Shown here: one piece after another, positions 1-12,400 of the stretch
Layout: each line of letters opens with the position of its first letter
Position numbering within the stretch: position 1 is the stretch's first letter
Origin: Sipunculus nudus
Taxonomy: Eukaryota; Annelida; Sipuncula; Golfingiida; Sipunculidae
Direction of reading: 5' to 3'
Assembly: GCA_026874595.1 (NCBI GenBank)
Contig: CM049308.1
Span: 11,993,501 to 12,057,500, forward strand
DNA: 64,000 nucleotides
Made by a program: the position numbers and the translations under genes
The notes under the pieces: model-generated
Told to the model about the DNA's origin: nothing
The model's database searches: none
The model's input: only the letters and a program-made list of their open reading frames with translations

Positions 1-246
1 TTTAATTGTTTGACTTTTTCAGAATTTTCCCTATGTGACTGTGTGTCAGACACTGTCTTTGAATTCTCGCTAAACTGTTTGTCTTTTTCAGAATTTTTCC
101 TGTGTGACTGCGTTTCAGACACTGTCTTGGAATTCTTGTTTAATTGTTTGACTTTTTCAGAATTTTTCTTTTGTGGATGCGTGTCAGACACTATCTTGGA
201 ATTCCCATTTAATTGTTTGACTTTTTCAGAAATTTTCTTATGTGAT
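1..246 (-). repeat. MIS18BP1: 69-bp coding tandem repeat (23 residues per unit)
   Basis: Unit starts recur at 1, 70, 139 and 208, exactly 69 bases apart, so the repeat keeps the reading frame. Each unit reads roughly SEKVKQLN, NSKTVSDTQ, SHRKN with a few substitutions between units. The array continues off the left edge, so the number of copies is unknown. Confidence 0.9.
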
Positions 247-446
247 AGCTCTGCCTGCTTTATATTTTTACTATTTTGTTTTGTTGAGGCATCTTGAGAT
301 TGGTGTTTACTCTTCTGGTTTTGTTTTGTTTTGTGCAGTTCTTGTTTTACAGACTGTGTGATATTTGTCTGTATCCGTTCTCTGCTGCCGTTCTTTGAGG
401 CTGGCTTGCTGCCACATCTTCTTCTGTCAACCCTGCGCTGAAGCCT
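1..446 (-). CDS. MIS18BP1: MIS18BP1 visible exon 9 (runs off the window)
   Basis: Acceptor ATGCAG just above 446; phase 0 entry with RLQRRVDRRR. The 148 codons visible are rich in Lys, Gln, Ser and Asn and carry no recognisable fold. The last 80 or so codons consist of a 23-residue repeat that continues past position 1. The plus-strand open frame here (10-297) is only the antisense of these repeats. Residues are about 671-818 of the predicted protein. Confidence 0.85.
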
Positions 447-3400
447 CTGCATTAAAACAATAGTCATTACTTTTTAAAATAATTTGGCTATTATCAAATG
501 TTTTTGATTATTATGCAGAGTTTTTTTTTAATATAAGAGCTAATTCTGACATCAATGAGAGCTGAAAATTCAATCATTCAACAAAATGTTTGAGAAGCCT
601 GGATTCAACACATATGCTTTATCTGAATGATACTATATATCTAAATCTTAACTTACAAGCAGAATTTCTACTTAAATACTACCATTTTTTTAGTCCCAAA
701 ACATTTCCCTACTTGTATGTACAACATCTGCCTCTTTTTTACAAACCAAATGGCTAGGAATTAGGGAATAACTCCTGTTAACTGAAACCTTCCTCAGGTG
801 TTGTTAATTACTTATCAAGGGCTGCCGCAGCCACCTAGTAAGCAATTTTCACATCTGTACCTTTGATCCCAGGGAAATGAACAATTTTAATGGAAAATGC
901 TTAAAAAAATTTCTGGTTACACTGACTGACAAAACTTTAAAAGTTTACCTAATGTGTATCAAATGTGAGGTTGCATAAAATACAGGGGGTTCAATAAACT
1001 GGAGTTTTCATGAAGACAGAACAGCCTGTTCTGATAAAGATGATTTTCTTTTCGGTCAAATATTTTCTCTTAGCTTTTTACAGCCATCATTCTCCATTCA
1101 AAACAAAATATACTGAATGGATCTAATCAAAGATTTGCAGTATCGGAGAATTAATAAGTCAAGGGGCCTTTCTTTTCTATTGAATGAGGATGAAGGTAAT
1201 ACTAGAAAAACAATACGTTATCATAAGATTTCTGGAATTTTGCTTTTAATTCTTTATGAGAATCTGAACCAGTCCACTTCTACTCTTAAATATTGATAAA
1301 GCATAAATACTAGAAAAAAATTGTCCATGGTGAATTTTTCACATTGACTAAAAACCAGCTTGCTATTCACAAGCCTATGAACTGGTTCCAGATGTTGCCA
1401 ATAGATGTCACCAATAGGTCTACCACTGTTATCCACTGAATATGGATGAAGGTTACAATATGAGGAGAACAATAGGTTATCATGAGCCTTCTGGATTTCA
1501 GCTTTTATGTGAACAGGATAGATATAATCCAGATATCATAAGCCATCACTGAGTCACAAGAGCAAATCTCTCAGGTTTTCTTTCACCATTTTAACTCTGA
1601 GGCACCAGTTGGGGTTCAAATTTTGAGTCTTCTTCTCCTAATTCAAATGTCTGAACCACTTAGCTACATTCTAAACCAATAAGCCTGCCATGCTTCAAAG
1701 GATAAATAAAAGGACACCCCTGTCTAGAGGTAATCCGGGAGGGTGAACTAAACTGGCGCCACCTACCTTGTCTTCAACAAAATTTGGAATCTGGTTAAAA
1801 TGCAGGTAGTTTGGACTCTCCATAAGAATTTGAACCAGTCCAGTACTTCTGTCCACTTCTACTCTCTGACCTGCCCAGTGGGCCAGCTGGGGCTTCACAA
1901 TCCGGCCACTTCGAGTGCAGGGCAAGGTGGTAATATCCAACTCTGACAAACAGGTAAACAGTCAATCAGTCACCAACAACAAACCAGTGTCAGTGATCCT
2001 ATTATATGCGACGCCGGAGATCCTTGATCTCCTGTGCTGGAAGTAAAGTGTCACTCTGTTTGCTCTCTATCGCAGGCAGGTGTGCCCCTATCACGAGAGT
2101 CACTGGGGGCAAAAACAATGATGGCTGACGATGCCCAAATGCTCTGCCTGCTGGGCAAGCCCAATTAGTTCAACTGTTTTATAACCCTAAGTCTGATCTC
2201 TTGTAGAAGTGAGAAATTCTCTCCATTGCTGAATGGTCTTAACACTAAATTTTGTTGCACAATGTAGTGACAATCAGTTTGCTGTAATAATACTGTTGGA
2301 CATATTTGTTTTTGCCCGCAAGTCTGCTGGTGCAGCAGCACTTCCGCACCTCCAGTACAGAAGATCAGGGATCTCTGGCATCACGTATTATTTCTACATT
2401 AATAGAGAAGCCTAAGTCCAATTCCAGTCAGTTAATAACAGTGCTTATTGAATTGAAAGTAACCAAGTCATAAGTGACTCATTATTATTACCCCTTATGG
2501 ATTCCAGCTTTACCCTGCACGGGGCTGAAAAAAGCATAAAGTCCTATAGGAAGGATATCAATTGGCTCTTCGTCAGTATGAGATGAAAGGGTCAACGGAC
2601 AGTCTGTAGAAATATTCACAAATACAGATCACCTGGAAATATTCATTTATTCCAGTGAAACCTTCACACTATAGCCTCGGGACATCAAGCATGGATGCTG
2701 GTCAAATTAACTACAAACCTTAAACCCCAACCCTTGGTGCATGCTGGAGACCTATTGGCCAATCATCAATGTAGAGGGATTTCCATACTTTACGGTAAGC
2801 CGTAAACACACCACCCAATCTATGCCATACTGGCGCTTACTTTCTGGCTGGGATCAACCACAGAATCATTGGCTCGTAATTCAACTGCCTACCAATAGAA
2901 ACAGCATTTATTTATATCTCTCATATTACTTTTTGCCAAGGTCATAGGATGAGCACTCACTTGAGAATTTCAAATCTTTAGAGAATCTACATGACTTTTT
3001 TAAATTCACATACATGTGTAAATCCACTATTATAGTTTCACGGTAACATGAAACAAAAGATCTGGGCAATGTAGCACAAGAATTCAATCATGTAATACTA
3101 GTCCTTGAGAAAGTTAACCAACAACAAGGTCACCTGCAGCCATCTCTAAAAAATTCCCTGACTTTATCTTGACTATTCCCTGACTTTCAGTTGGTTTTCA
3201 AGAATAAACGATCACTCAAATTTTGAAATTGGTCTTAAAAATGTCATTATTTCACAACCAAATCATTGCAAACTTAATTGAAACTAAGGGATCCAGGGGT
3301 CTCAATGCTCAGCTGTATTTGTCTATAAGGATATTTTGAAGAAATTTTCAGAATGACTGTCCTGTGACCTTCACCTTTGACCTCTGGACCCTGAAAATTA

Positions 3401-6400
3401 AAATGTTTCTTACTTAAATGGTGGGTCATTAATAGATCAAGTTTGAAGCCAATCTGTCTAGCCAATGCAAAATTTTCATCCATAAACTAATTTGTGAATG
3501 GATGGGTCCTGTGACCTTGCCCTTTGACTCTATGACCCCAAATCGAAAAGAATCTTCCCCTATCAGCAGGTGAGTAATGTCTTGAAGATGGAAGGTTTGT
3601 GATGAAAAGTTTGGCATGAAATGCATACACATTCCTTTTAAAGAAATGGGTCCTGTGACTTTGATCTTGACCACCAAACTGACAGGGTTCTAATTTTAGT
3701 TGTGAGCCATATATAAGTTAAGTTTGAAACCAATATGTCAAACTATACTTGAGTTATCATCTGGAAACTAACTTTTGAACAGATGGCCCCTGTGACCTTG
3801 ATCTTTGACCTTGTGACCCCAAATTCATTTATGCTCTCCCCATACTGGCAAGTCAGCTAAATGTGCAAGATGGAAAGTTTGGGATAAAAAGCTTGGCTGA
3901 AAATGAAGCCATGATCTTTTTAAATAAGTGAGTCTTGTATCCCTGACCTTTGAACTCATAACCAAAAAATCATACAGGTTCTGTCTTTAGTGGTGGACCA
4001 TTTGTAAGTCGTGTTTGAAATCCATATGTCAATCCAACCTGGAGTTATCATCTTGAAACAAATGTTTGTGGATAAAGGGATGGACAGGCAGACAGACAGA
4101 CAGACAGGGTGATTACTATAGGGCATCCACTTGTGATCATTAAACACACCAGGTTTTGGGACCCAAGATGGAATCACAGCGGAGAAACTGACATGATTGA
4201 TGTCATTTTATTGTAAAAAGAAAAAAAAAAGAAAAAATATTCGTAAAAATGAGAAAAAATACAGGTGGCACCACCACTTTTCAGGAACTGACACAACTAG
4301 TCATGGTCAATATTCAAGATATAAGGTTTGAATTGCCATGCTTGTCTGTATATATGAGTAAGTGAAGTAGACATATGATACCTTAATGTAGACTAGCTGG
4401 TGTTGTTACTCTTGACACAAGCTTTCGGGGTACAGCCCCCTTCTTCATGTGTAAATGAAGGTCAATATTCAAGGCAAGTTTCATGACAATCCATGCATCA
4501 ATTATCAAGTTATTGGAGGTTTTGTATCAAATTTTTTGTTATTCTGGGGGGTACTTACAAGCCCCATAGCTCGGAGGATATAGGTCACAGTGACTTAATT
4601 TCAGGTATCCAAGGAATTTTTTATAGACCTTCATAGTTTTTCAGTTACAGGCTTCTAGGTTCAGCGGTTGTGATATGTGCCCTGCTAACAGACAACCGGA
4701 TGGATGACAGACAAAGCACCATACCTATACCTCAGATGACTTACAGTCAGCTGAGCTAAAACATATGGAACACCAAAACCATACATCAGATCCAGCTTTT
4801 TTCATATATCACTGCAATTGGTCCATCATTAATTGTTGGTGTTTTTTATTGTGTATCCATATTCTGCATCATTAACCCTTGTTTTTTAATACAAAAATTA
4901 AAAGGAAACAAGATTAAATCTGTAAACTGACCACACATTTATATGAGATGCCAAATTCTTTCAATCTGATAACGAATTGTGATTGCCAAAGCCATTGAAA
5001 ACTCCCTGACTTTTCCCTGACTTACCAAAATATCAAAGAATTCCCTAACTTTTTATAAAATTCCTTGACTTTTCCCTGACCTTGAAAAAATTATTATTTC
5101 CCTGACCACTGGCAACCATGTTCAAACATTGGCAGTACTGATAAGGAAGTTGGACTGAATAAAATAATACCTGATGTGTCATTGTGTGGAGTAGAATAAG
5201 AAGTTGATGTTGGTTTCTTTTTTGACTTCTTGTTGGTCACTGGTTTCTGTGACTGGGACTTTTTCTGGTCTTTCTTGTTCAGCTTTTCTCTGAAATGTAA
5301 CAGAAAATATACAGCATGTCTGTTCTAACAGTGTACATGGTGAAATATGACTTGTGAAAACATGTTAAACTTAACAGTTTTTTTAAGATTTTTTTTGGGT
5401 GGAAATTACCGCCTCCATTTTTATGCTCTCTTATCTAATTCTTAATCTAAGTATGTACATCTGCAGAGTTCCATTTCAGTTTAGGACTACATGACAGGGT
5501 GCTTGCACTTGCTTCCTATCATATTATTTTTTGTATCCTGGTGTCACACAGGCCTGGTGTCTACCACACCTGTGGTTCCTGGGTGTGTAATCATCCCCAT
5601 AGCTCGGCAATACCTCGAGGAACCCCTCAAAGGCATACTTTGTGAGTGATATCCGGCTGAGGGGTGCTGCCTTCCCATTAAGCCTGCAGAGCGCTCACCT
5701 TGAGTGGGGACAGAAAATCTCAGCCATTTTAATGTTTACTTATTTTCTTCTTCTAGATGATCAGTTTCTTTCAAGAGTTACATTAATTTAAATATTAAAC
5801 CACTAATGAATCTTTAACTGTCAGATACTTATCTTTTCATTATGGATTAACACTTTTTAAGCAGAGCATTAGAATGCTGTGAAACTTGATATATTTACTA
5901 CCAAGGAACAGCTGTTAGTATGGTCAGCAATACTGGTCCTGAATTTTTATATTGCATAATGCACATAAAATTTGATGTGAAAAAGCAATATTTTTATAGC
6001 AGTCAATCAAACAACAGACCGACTTGATATCTGTGTGTAAAGCTGATAAGCAAACATATGGAAGTGCAGGTATGGAACCAGTTATGGTGTTATTTTGATA
6101 TAAGATTCACAAATAATAAACAGATAAATACAATTTTATTTAAATTCCCCTCTTTGATATGATGACCTTTCCATGATTACCTTACCACTGGTCTCCCACA
6201 GAAAATGAAGTTCATAAAAGTGACAGACACTTTAGCCTAGAAGTAATATATAAAAGGTTGGAGACCTGGATTTTATATTTTTGCTTGAAATACTTTTTAC
6301 ACTTACACATCTGCAGCATGTTTGAAATACTTCTCAATCAATTGTTTCCAGGATTCAGGAAAACCATATCGAAATGCTGAAATGATTTTCAAGGGCACAT

Positions 6401-9400
6401 CTGCAAAAAAAAAACAATAAAACAATATATATCTGATTGTATATACATTTACATAAATAATATTCATAACAACTATATACCTACATCATTAACATTTAAT
6501 CAGTCTGGGGCCATGAATTATTCTTTTATATGGGGAGAAGGTTACAGAATTGCCAATATCTAAGTTAAAAATATGAAAAGGGTCAGTTAATGTTTAAATA
6601 TGAAGAGCATATAACAAGATACAGCTATTTCAGTATTTGATATGCACATAAATCTTAACAATTTGACTATACTGTGGAAGTGGTTTTGGTAGGGTTTTAA
6701 TTTTTGCGCTTTTAGCAGGAGCTGGATTTGCGATAAATCAAGAACGCGAATTATTTCAATGCTTGGAAGATGGCAACATTCTTGCCTGACACACAGACAC
6801 ATGGAGCTGGTAATCCAGGACACTCCTTGCAGGTCGCGGCTACTTGAACCAGGGTTTTAGAGTAGTCATGTTGTCATAAGAGGTCATAGCAAATGATATC
6901 TCAGCTGAAATCCCTCTGATTTATAATGATTTGTATAAACAGTTTTGAAATAAGTATGGCATTTGAAGACCTTTCGAACCCCCCCCCCCCCCCATGACTT
7001 TGAAGTACGAAGGAGCTGAGAGCCAGCCTAAGCCGCGACTGTTGTCAGCTTGGTTTGTTGTTCACACATAGTGGGCTTCTAGTTAGTAATCACAGTTGTT
7101 GTTGAGCAATTCTACAACTTAGTCAAAGTCTTGAGTGCAGTACCATTGCATTATCAACGTGATTAGTCCTGATTAATTACGAGTTGTAAAAACATCCAGC
7201 CAAGGTTCTCAGTCACCTGTAGGATGTATGGGGTAACCCGGTGCTTGTCAGGTGTTAGGTAGTTTGCACTATTAACTGTCTTTTATATAATTGGTTAATA
7301 ATTTGATGCAAAATGAATCACTTTGTCACATTGATTTGCGCAAAAATTTGAACTGGGCTAATACTGTAAAATGAAAAAAGCACAAAAATTCAGAGGCGCC
7401 AAATAAACCACTTCCACAGAATCTAAATCAGCAAGTGGCAAATCCTGTTTCAATATTGGTAAATAATATAAAAAGTCTGATATTATTTACAACATATCAG
7501 TCTTTGACTTACAGGTAATACAGGATCTGTTACTATTTGTAGTATCAACACTTAGCCTTCTGATTCTGGGTATACACAAAACTGCTCCAAATATTATAAT
7601 TTATGAATTTATTTTGGGATAAAGAGAGGCATGTACATAAGACATTACAATATATATTCTATTTTTCATTTAAAATATCCTGAACATATAAATAATAATA
7701 GAATTTCACAGCACATCATTAACATTTTGCATCATAACCTGTGACTGCATGTGCCTTTTCATGGGTGTATTGTACAAATGATATTTCTGGTAAACTACTG
7801 GACTTACTTTGCTCCAATGCCCTTTCCTTATCAAGAATGCCCATCAGTCTGTATCTGTTACCACTGGCCGTCTCAACTGTCCTTCTGTCAAGGCGCTTCA
7901 CGATTGCGCTGCTGTGCCAGCCAGGACCATCAGTCTCATCACTAATGAGGAAAACAATTAAGGTAGCTTTGTAGTACAGTAATTATAAAGTGTCCGGAAT
8001 CAGTTGTAATTTCATGATTAATTGTTAGTAAAAATCAGTTGACACCTATCGATCGGAAATAATCGGTTATTTAGAAGTATGAACTTTTGGACCATATACA
8101 GACCAGTACTCCCTCTCAAGTGATATGTAGGCATAAATGCAGGCTATAAATGCTGTAATTCTACAGCCTACATGTCTATGTAGTAATTTAAGAATTAAAT
8201 TTTTTTCAGTAAACACACTTTTCTTCGTTTTGCTTGCATAATGTATATTAAAGCACACATATAAAAGCAAAGTAGTGAACATAGCCACTAGCGTCACCTT
8301 GTATCTGTATGAAAGAGTAATGCTCCTGTAACTTATGAAAGCAACAAAATCATATAATGTGTCAAACAATGTAGGCTATGATTGGCAGGTGATGAAGAAT
8401 TAGGTGAATATTGGAATATATTTGAAAGATTCAAGTCAAGTTCCTGTGGTGGAATTAAAACTGTTGGGGTAAGAGGCTAACTTTCCTGATTTGTCCAAGG
8501 ACAAACTCACTAAGTTTGTCGGCTCATGCAGGTTTTGCTAGTGTTGCTTTGGGAGAGAAAGAGAGAGAGAGAAAGATAGAGAAGAATATTGGATCAGTTA
8601 TCAAGGATTGTAATTTGCTCATACTAGACATCTGAATAATTGTCATGTATATATAGGGAGATAGTGAGTATGAAGCTGCAAATTATGTTTTTTTTTTTTT
8701 TTTGATGAGTTGATGAGTGGAAGGTATGACTTGGTTGCTGCAGTTAGCACAGCTGGCGATTACTGTCTTAGCACCTGATAGCCAGCAACCTTGGCATGCG
8801 TCACTGACCATGCCTGAGTTCCATCGAGACACATGGGTACATGTGTTCCTCAGCAGTCAGATGTTAAATTGTGCATTAAAATTACAGCAACAAGTGCACC
8901 GCAAATGTGCATAATGCACTCATCGTGTACTTGTATCTGGTGACTTCTGACATCATTAAATCTACATGAATTTTGATGAGAAGGTAATTCAGGTGAGGAA
9001 CTCTATTGGTAAATTTGTATAATGATCCAAGGTGCCTCCAAAGTGTAGTGACCTCTGACCTCAGACGATATGCATGGATTTTGCTTGGAAAAAAAACTTA
9101 GGCGAGAAATTTTATTGATTAACATTTCTGATGAGTTTTATCAAAGTCCTTTATATTCTTCATAAGTTATCAGGGCGACACCACAAAGTAGCCTGTAGAC
9201 CTGTGACCTTACTAAATATGCGTGGATTTTGCTGATAATCAAACTTGGGCGAGATCATCTGTTGGTAAGTTATTATGGTGAGATACTTGAAAATCCATCA
9301 AAGTCCCAGTAAGTTTTTGTGGCAGCACTAAAAGTTAAAAGATGGAGGGACAGACAGCACAACTGATCGATGGCATACCTTGGGTATACCATAATACTCC

Positions 9401-12400
9401 CATTATATGACAGGTGTATAAAAAGTAAGATTAAAGCCAGGGTTGGGGTCAAATATGTAATTCTATTTGTATTTAAATAGAGTCAAAATATGTACTTGTA
9501 TTTATATTTGTATTTGTGTTGTGCACAATGATAATATTTGTAATTGATCTCAATATTTGATGTATTTGATAAAATACTGTACAAACACATATGTATAAAT
9601 ACATATTCATATCTGCCATAAATTTAAAAATTTAACTACTAACTGACTTCTGATAAACCCAAAAGTCAGCATCTAGTCAAGTGTTTAACTTCTCCCTCTG
9701 ATCTCTAAATATACACTTGTAGTACATGAGTAGACATTATGAATATTTATGGTGCTGATGATTAATAAATATTCTGTATAACCTACATTTACGTATTTGT
9801 ATTTGCATTTGATGTTCTGTATTTGTATTTGTATTTATCTTCACTCACTTGTATTTGTATCTGGAGGAGACCAGCTACATTATTTATATTTGTATTTGAC
9901 ACACTGTATTTTACCCCAATCCTGATTAAAGCACATTTGGTTTATCTTACTATACTTAATAATGACAACAGGTTGTCATTCACAATAAACCTTTGTTAAG
10001 GTCCATATTTTAGTGGGATTACACCCATCCTGTTTTTCGCCATTTCTCAACATTTGATCTGGTTAAATGCATGAGATTTCAATCAATATTTCTCAGTAAC
10101 CACAAATCAAATACCCTTCTAATTTCATACCCACAAAGTCAAAAGTATTTTTTTTTCCAAATTGTTATTTTGAAATAAATTTACAGCTTTTTTCCTCATT
10201 AAAGTTAAATCTGACATGAGCAAAATTTTTTTAATTGCATTATAAACATGAAAAATATGTGATAGGTCAACAATAAAAGAATTGCCTGGAGATATTTTCA
10301 TCTGCTACAAAGTTTGCTGAATAACTTGTTTTGTACAAAAACATTACGTTTTATTTGACTGTTAAAAAATGAAACTCATTGATTAGATATGAAAACAAAT
10401 TATATTTCTTTAGTTAGATAATTTTATAAGGTTTAAAATAATATATACTTTATGGGGTTCTGCATGAAAATAGGACAACTTATTGGCATTTTATTGATTT
10501 CTATCTTAAGACTCAATCAAAAATCTCTTCATAGTTTTATGGCTCAAATATTCAATGTGTTCATTTGTGTTTCATGGCAATGAGTGAATGGATTTTCATG
10601 TTACAATAAGTACACATTACACTGGTAATATTTAAATACAACATACCTCCTCCAGCCATCTACACAGATTTTCCCTGCAGCTGGATCTCCCAGAGGTCCT
10701 ATAATCCAGTTAACCAAGGTGGTCTCTGTTTTTGGAAGTGTCTGCTATAGAAACATCACACACATTAAAACTGAGCATGGCAAGAAAAAATCAGTTTATC
10801 AAAGCTGGTACATTGGCAATAATGGATAAACAAGGGACCCATGGGTCATGTCGCCTAGCTGCATTTGGGAAAATTTTAGCGTATGCAAAATATACTTATT
10901 TCTTTTTTTTAAAAGCTAAGAGGAAATGGCCCTGCTAACTGGTGATAATCAAATATTAAATATACGTCTGCTGAACGAATAATGTGCACTTTTTGGACTA
11001 TATAAGATGAAGGAGCCTCTCATGATCAAACATTTCTATAAGTTTCATTATTTAAGCTATATGAGTTTAATATGTGTATAAAATACCATGGAAATGTATG
11101 AACCCCTGTCAATTATAGAACAAGGAAGAAAGTGGATTGGCTGACGTATAATAATACATATTTAATTAAAAAAAAATAAAATGCTGTAAGATTTTCCTAT
11201 TTCAAATGAGCATGAACTAAATCTGATAAGAATATATTGACCGTGTAATATATAAAAAATTGGGGCCTGAAACCATTTAATAATGCAATAGGGAAATATA
11301 TAATGTGATGTGCTGAAGAGTTATTTGAAAGGAAACACTAAGTATAAAATACCGGTACACATTTAACTTAATAACTGAAATAAAATGCTGTAAACAATTT
11401 TCCATTTATACATGAGCAAGAACTAAATCTGAAAAGAATATATTGTATTGTGTAATACATGAAAATTGGGGCCTGAAACATTTAATAATACAATAAGGAA
11501 AAAAACTAGAATATCAGCAGAAGCTGACAAAAGCCCTCAGCCAAAAGAACAGTGTTTAGAGGTGGTAACAGTAACAAGTACTAAATATGTGTTCTCACAT
11601 GGATGTATATCTGTACATGTCTCAGTTATAAATTTAAAATGGAGAGGTATGTACCATGAGTCATAACAATCCACCAAATGCTTCCTGAAAAATAAGCTTC
11701 TAAGTTTTATTCTATTATAAGCTCTGTGACCTTGAAAAGTAGGTCAAGGTCACCCATCTTCGAACTTGACCGAAATTTTGTCGAAATACATCTTCACCAA
11801 AGAAATAAAATTCCTACAGTGAATCCTTTTAGAGATAACCCGCTCACAAGGCCACAGTTGAAAAATCCAAGAAAAATTCATTAAAAATCAGAAATTGTAG
11901 GTGGCGCCCCTAAACTTGTGCAGCAGTTACAGACCATCAGTCCCTATGATCATAGTAAGTATTGTGAAAATCCACCCAATGATTCCTGAGAAATATGCTT
12001 CTAAATGTTTTTTCTATAATCAGCTGTAAAACGTAGAAAAATAGGTCAAAGTCACCCATCTTCGAACTTGACCGAGATTTTGTCAATATACATCTTCACC
12101 AAAAAAATAAAATTCCCACGGTGAATCCTTTTTGAGATATCCCGCTCACAAGGCCACAGTTGAAAAATCTGATAAAAATTCATTAAAAATCAGAAATTGT
12201 AGGTGGCGCCACCAAACTTGTGTAGCAGGTACAGACCATCAGTCCCAATAATCATAGTAAGTTTTGTGAAAATCCACCAAATGTTTCCTGAGTAATAAGC
12301 ATATAAGGGTTTTTCTATAATCAGCTCTAAAATGTAGAAAAATAGGTCAAGGTCACCTATCTTCGAACTTGACCGAGATTTTGTCAATATACATCTTTAC

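Noticed and set aside
10..297. 95-codon open frame on the plus strand
   Set aside because: It is the antisense of the 69-bp coding repeats of MIS18BP1; repeat period keeps it open by chance.
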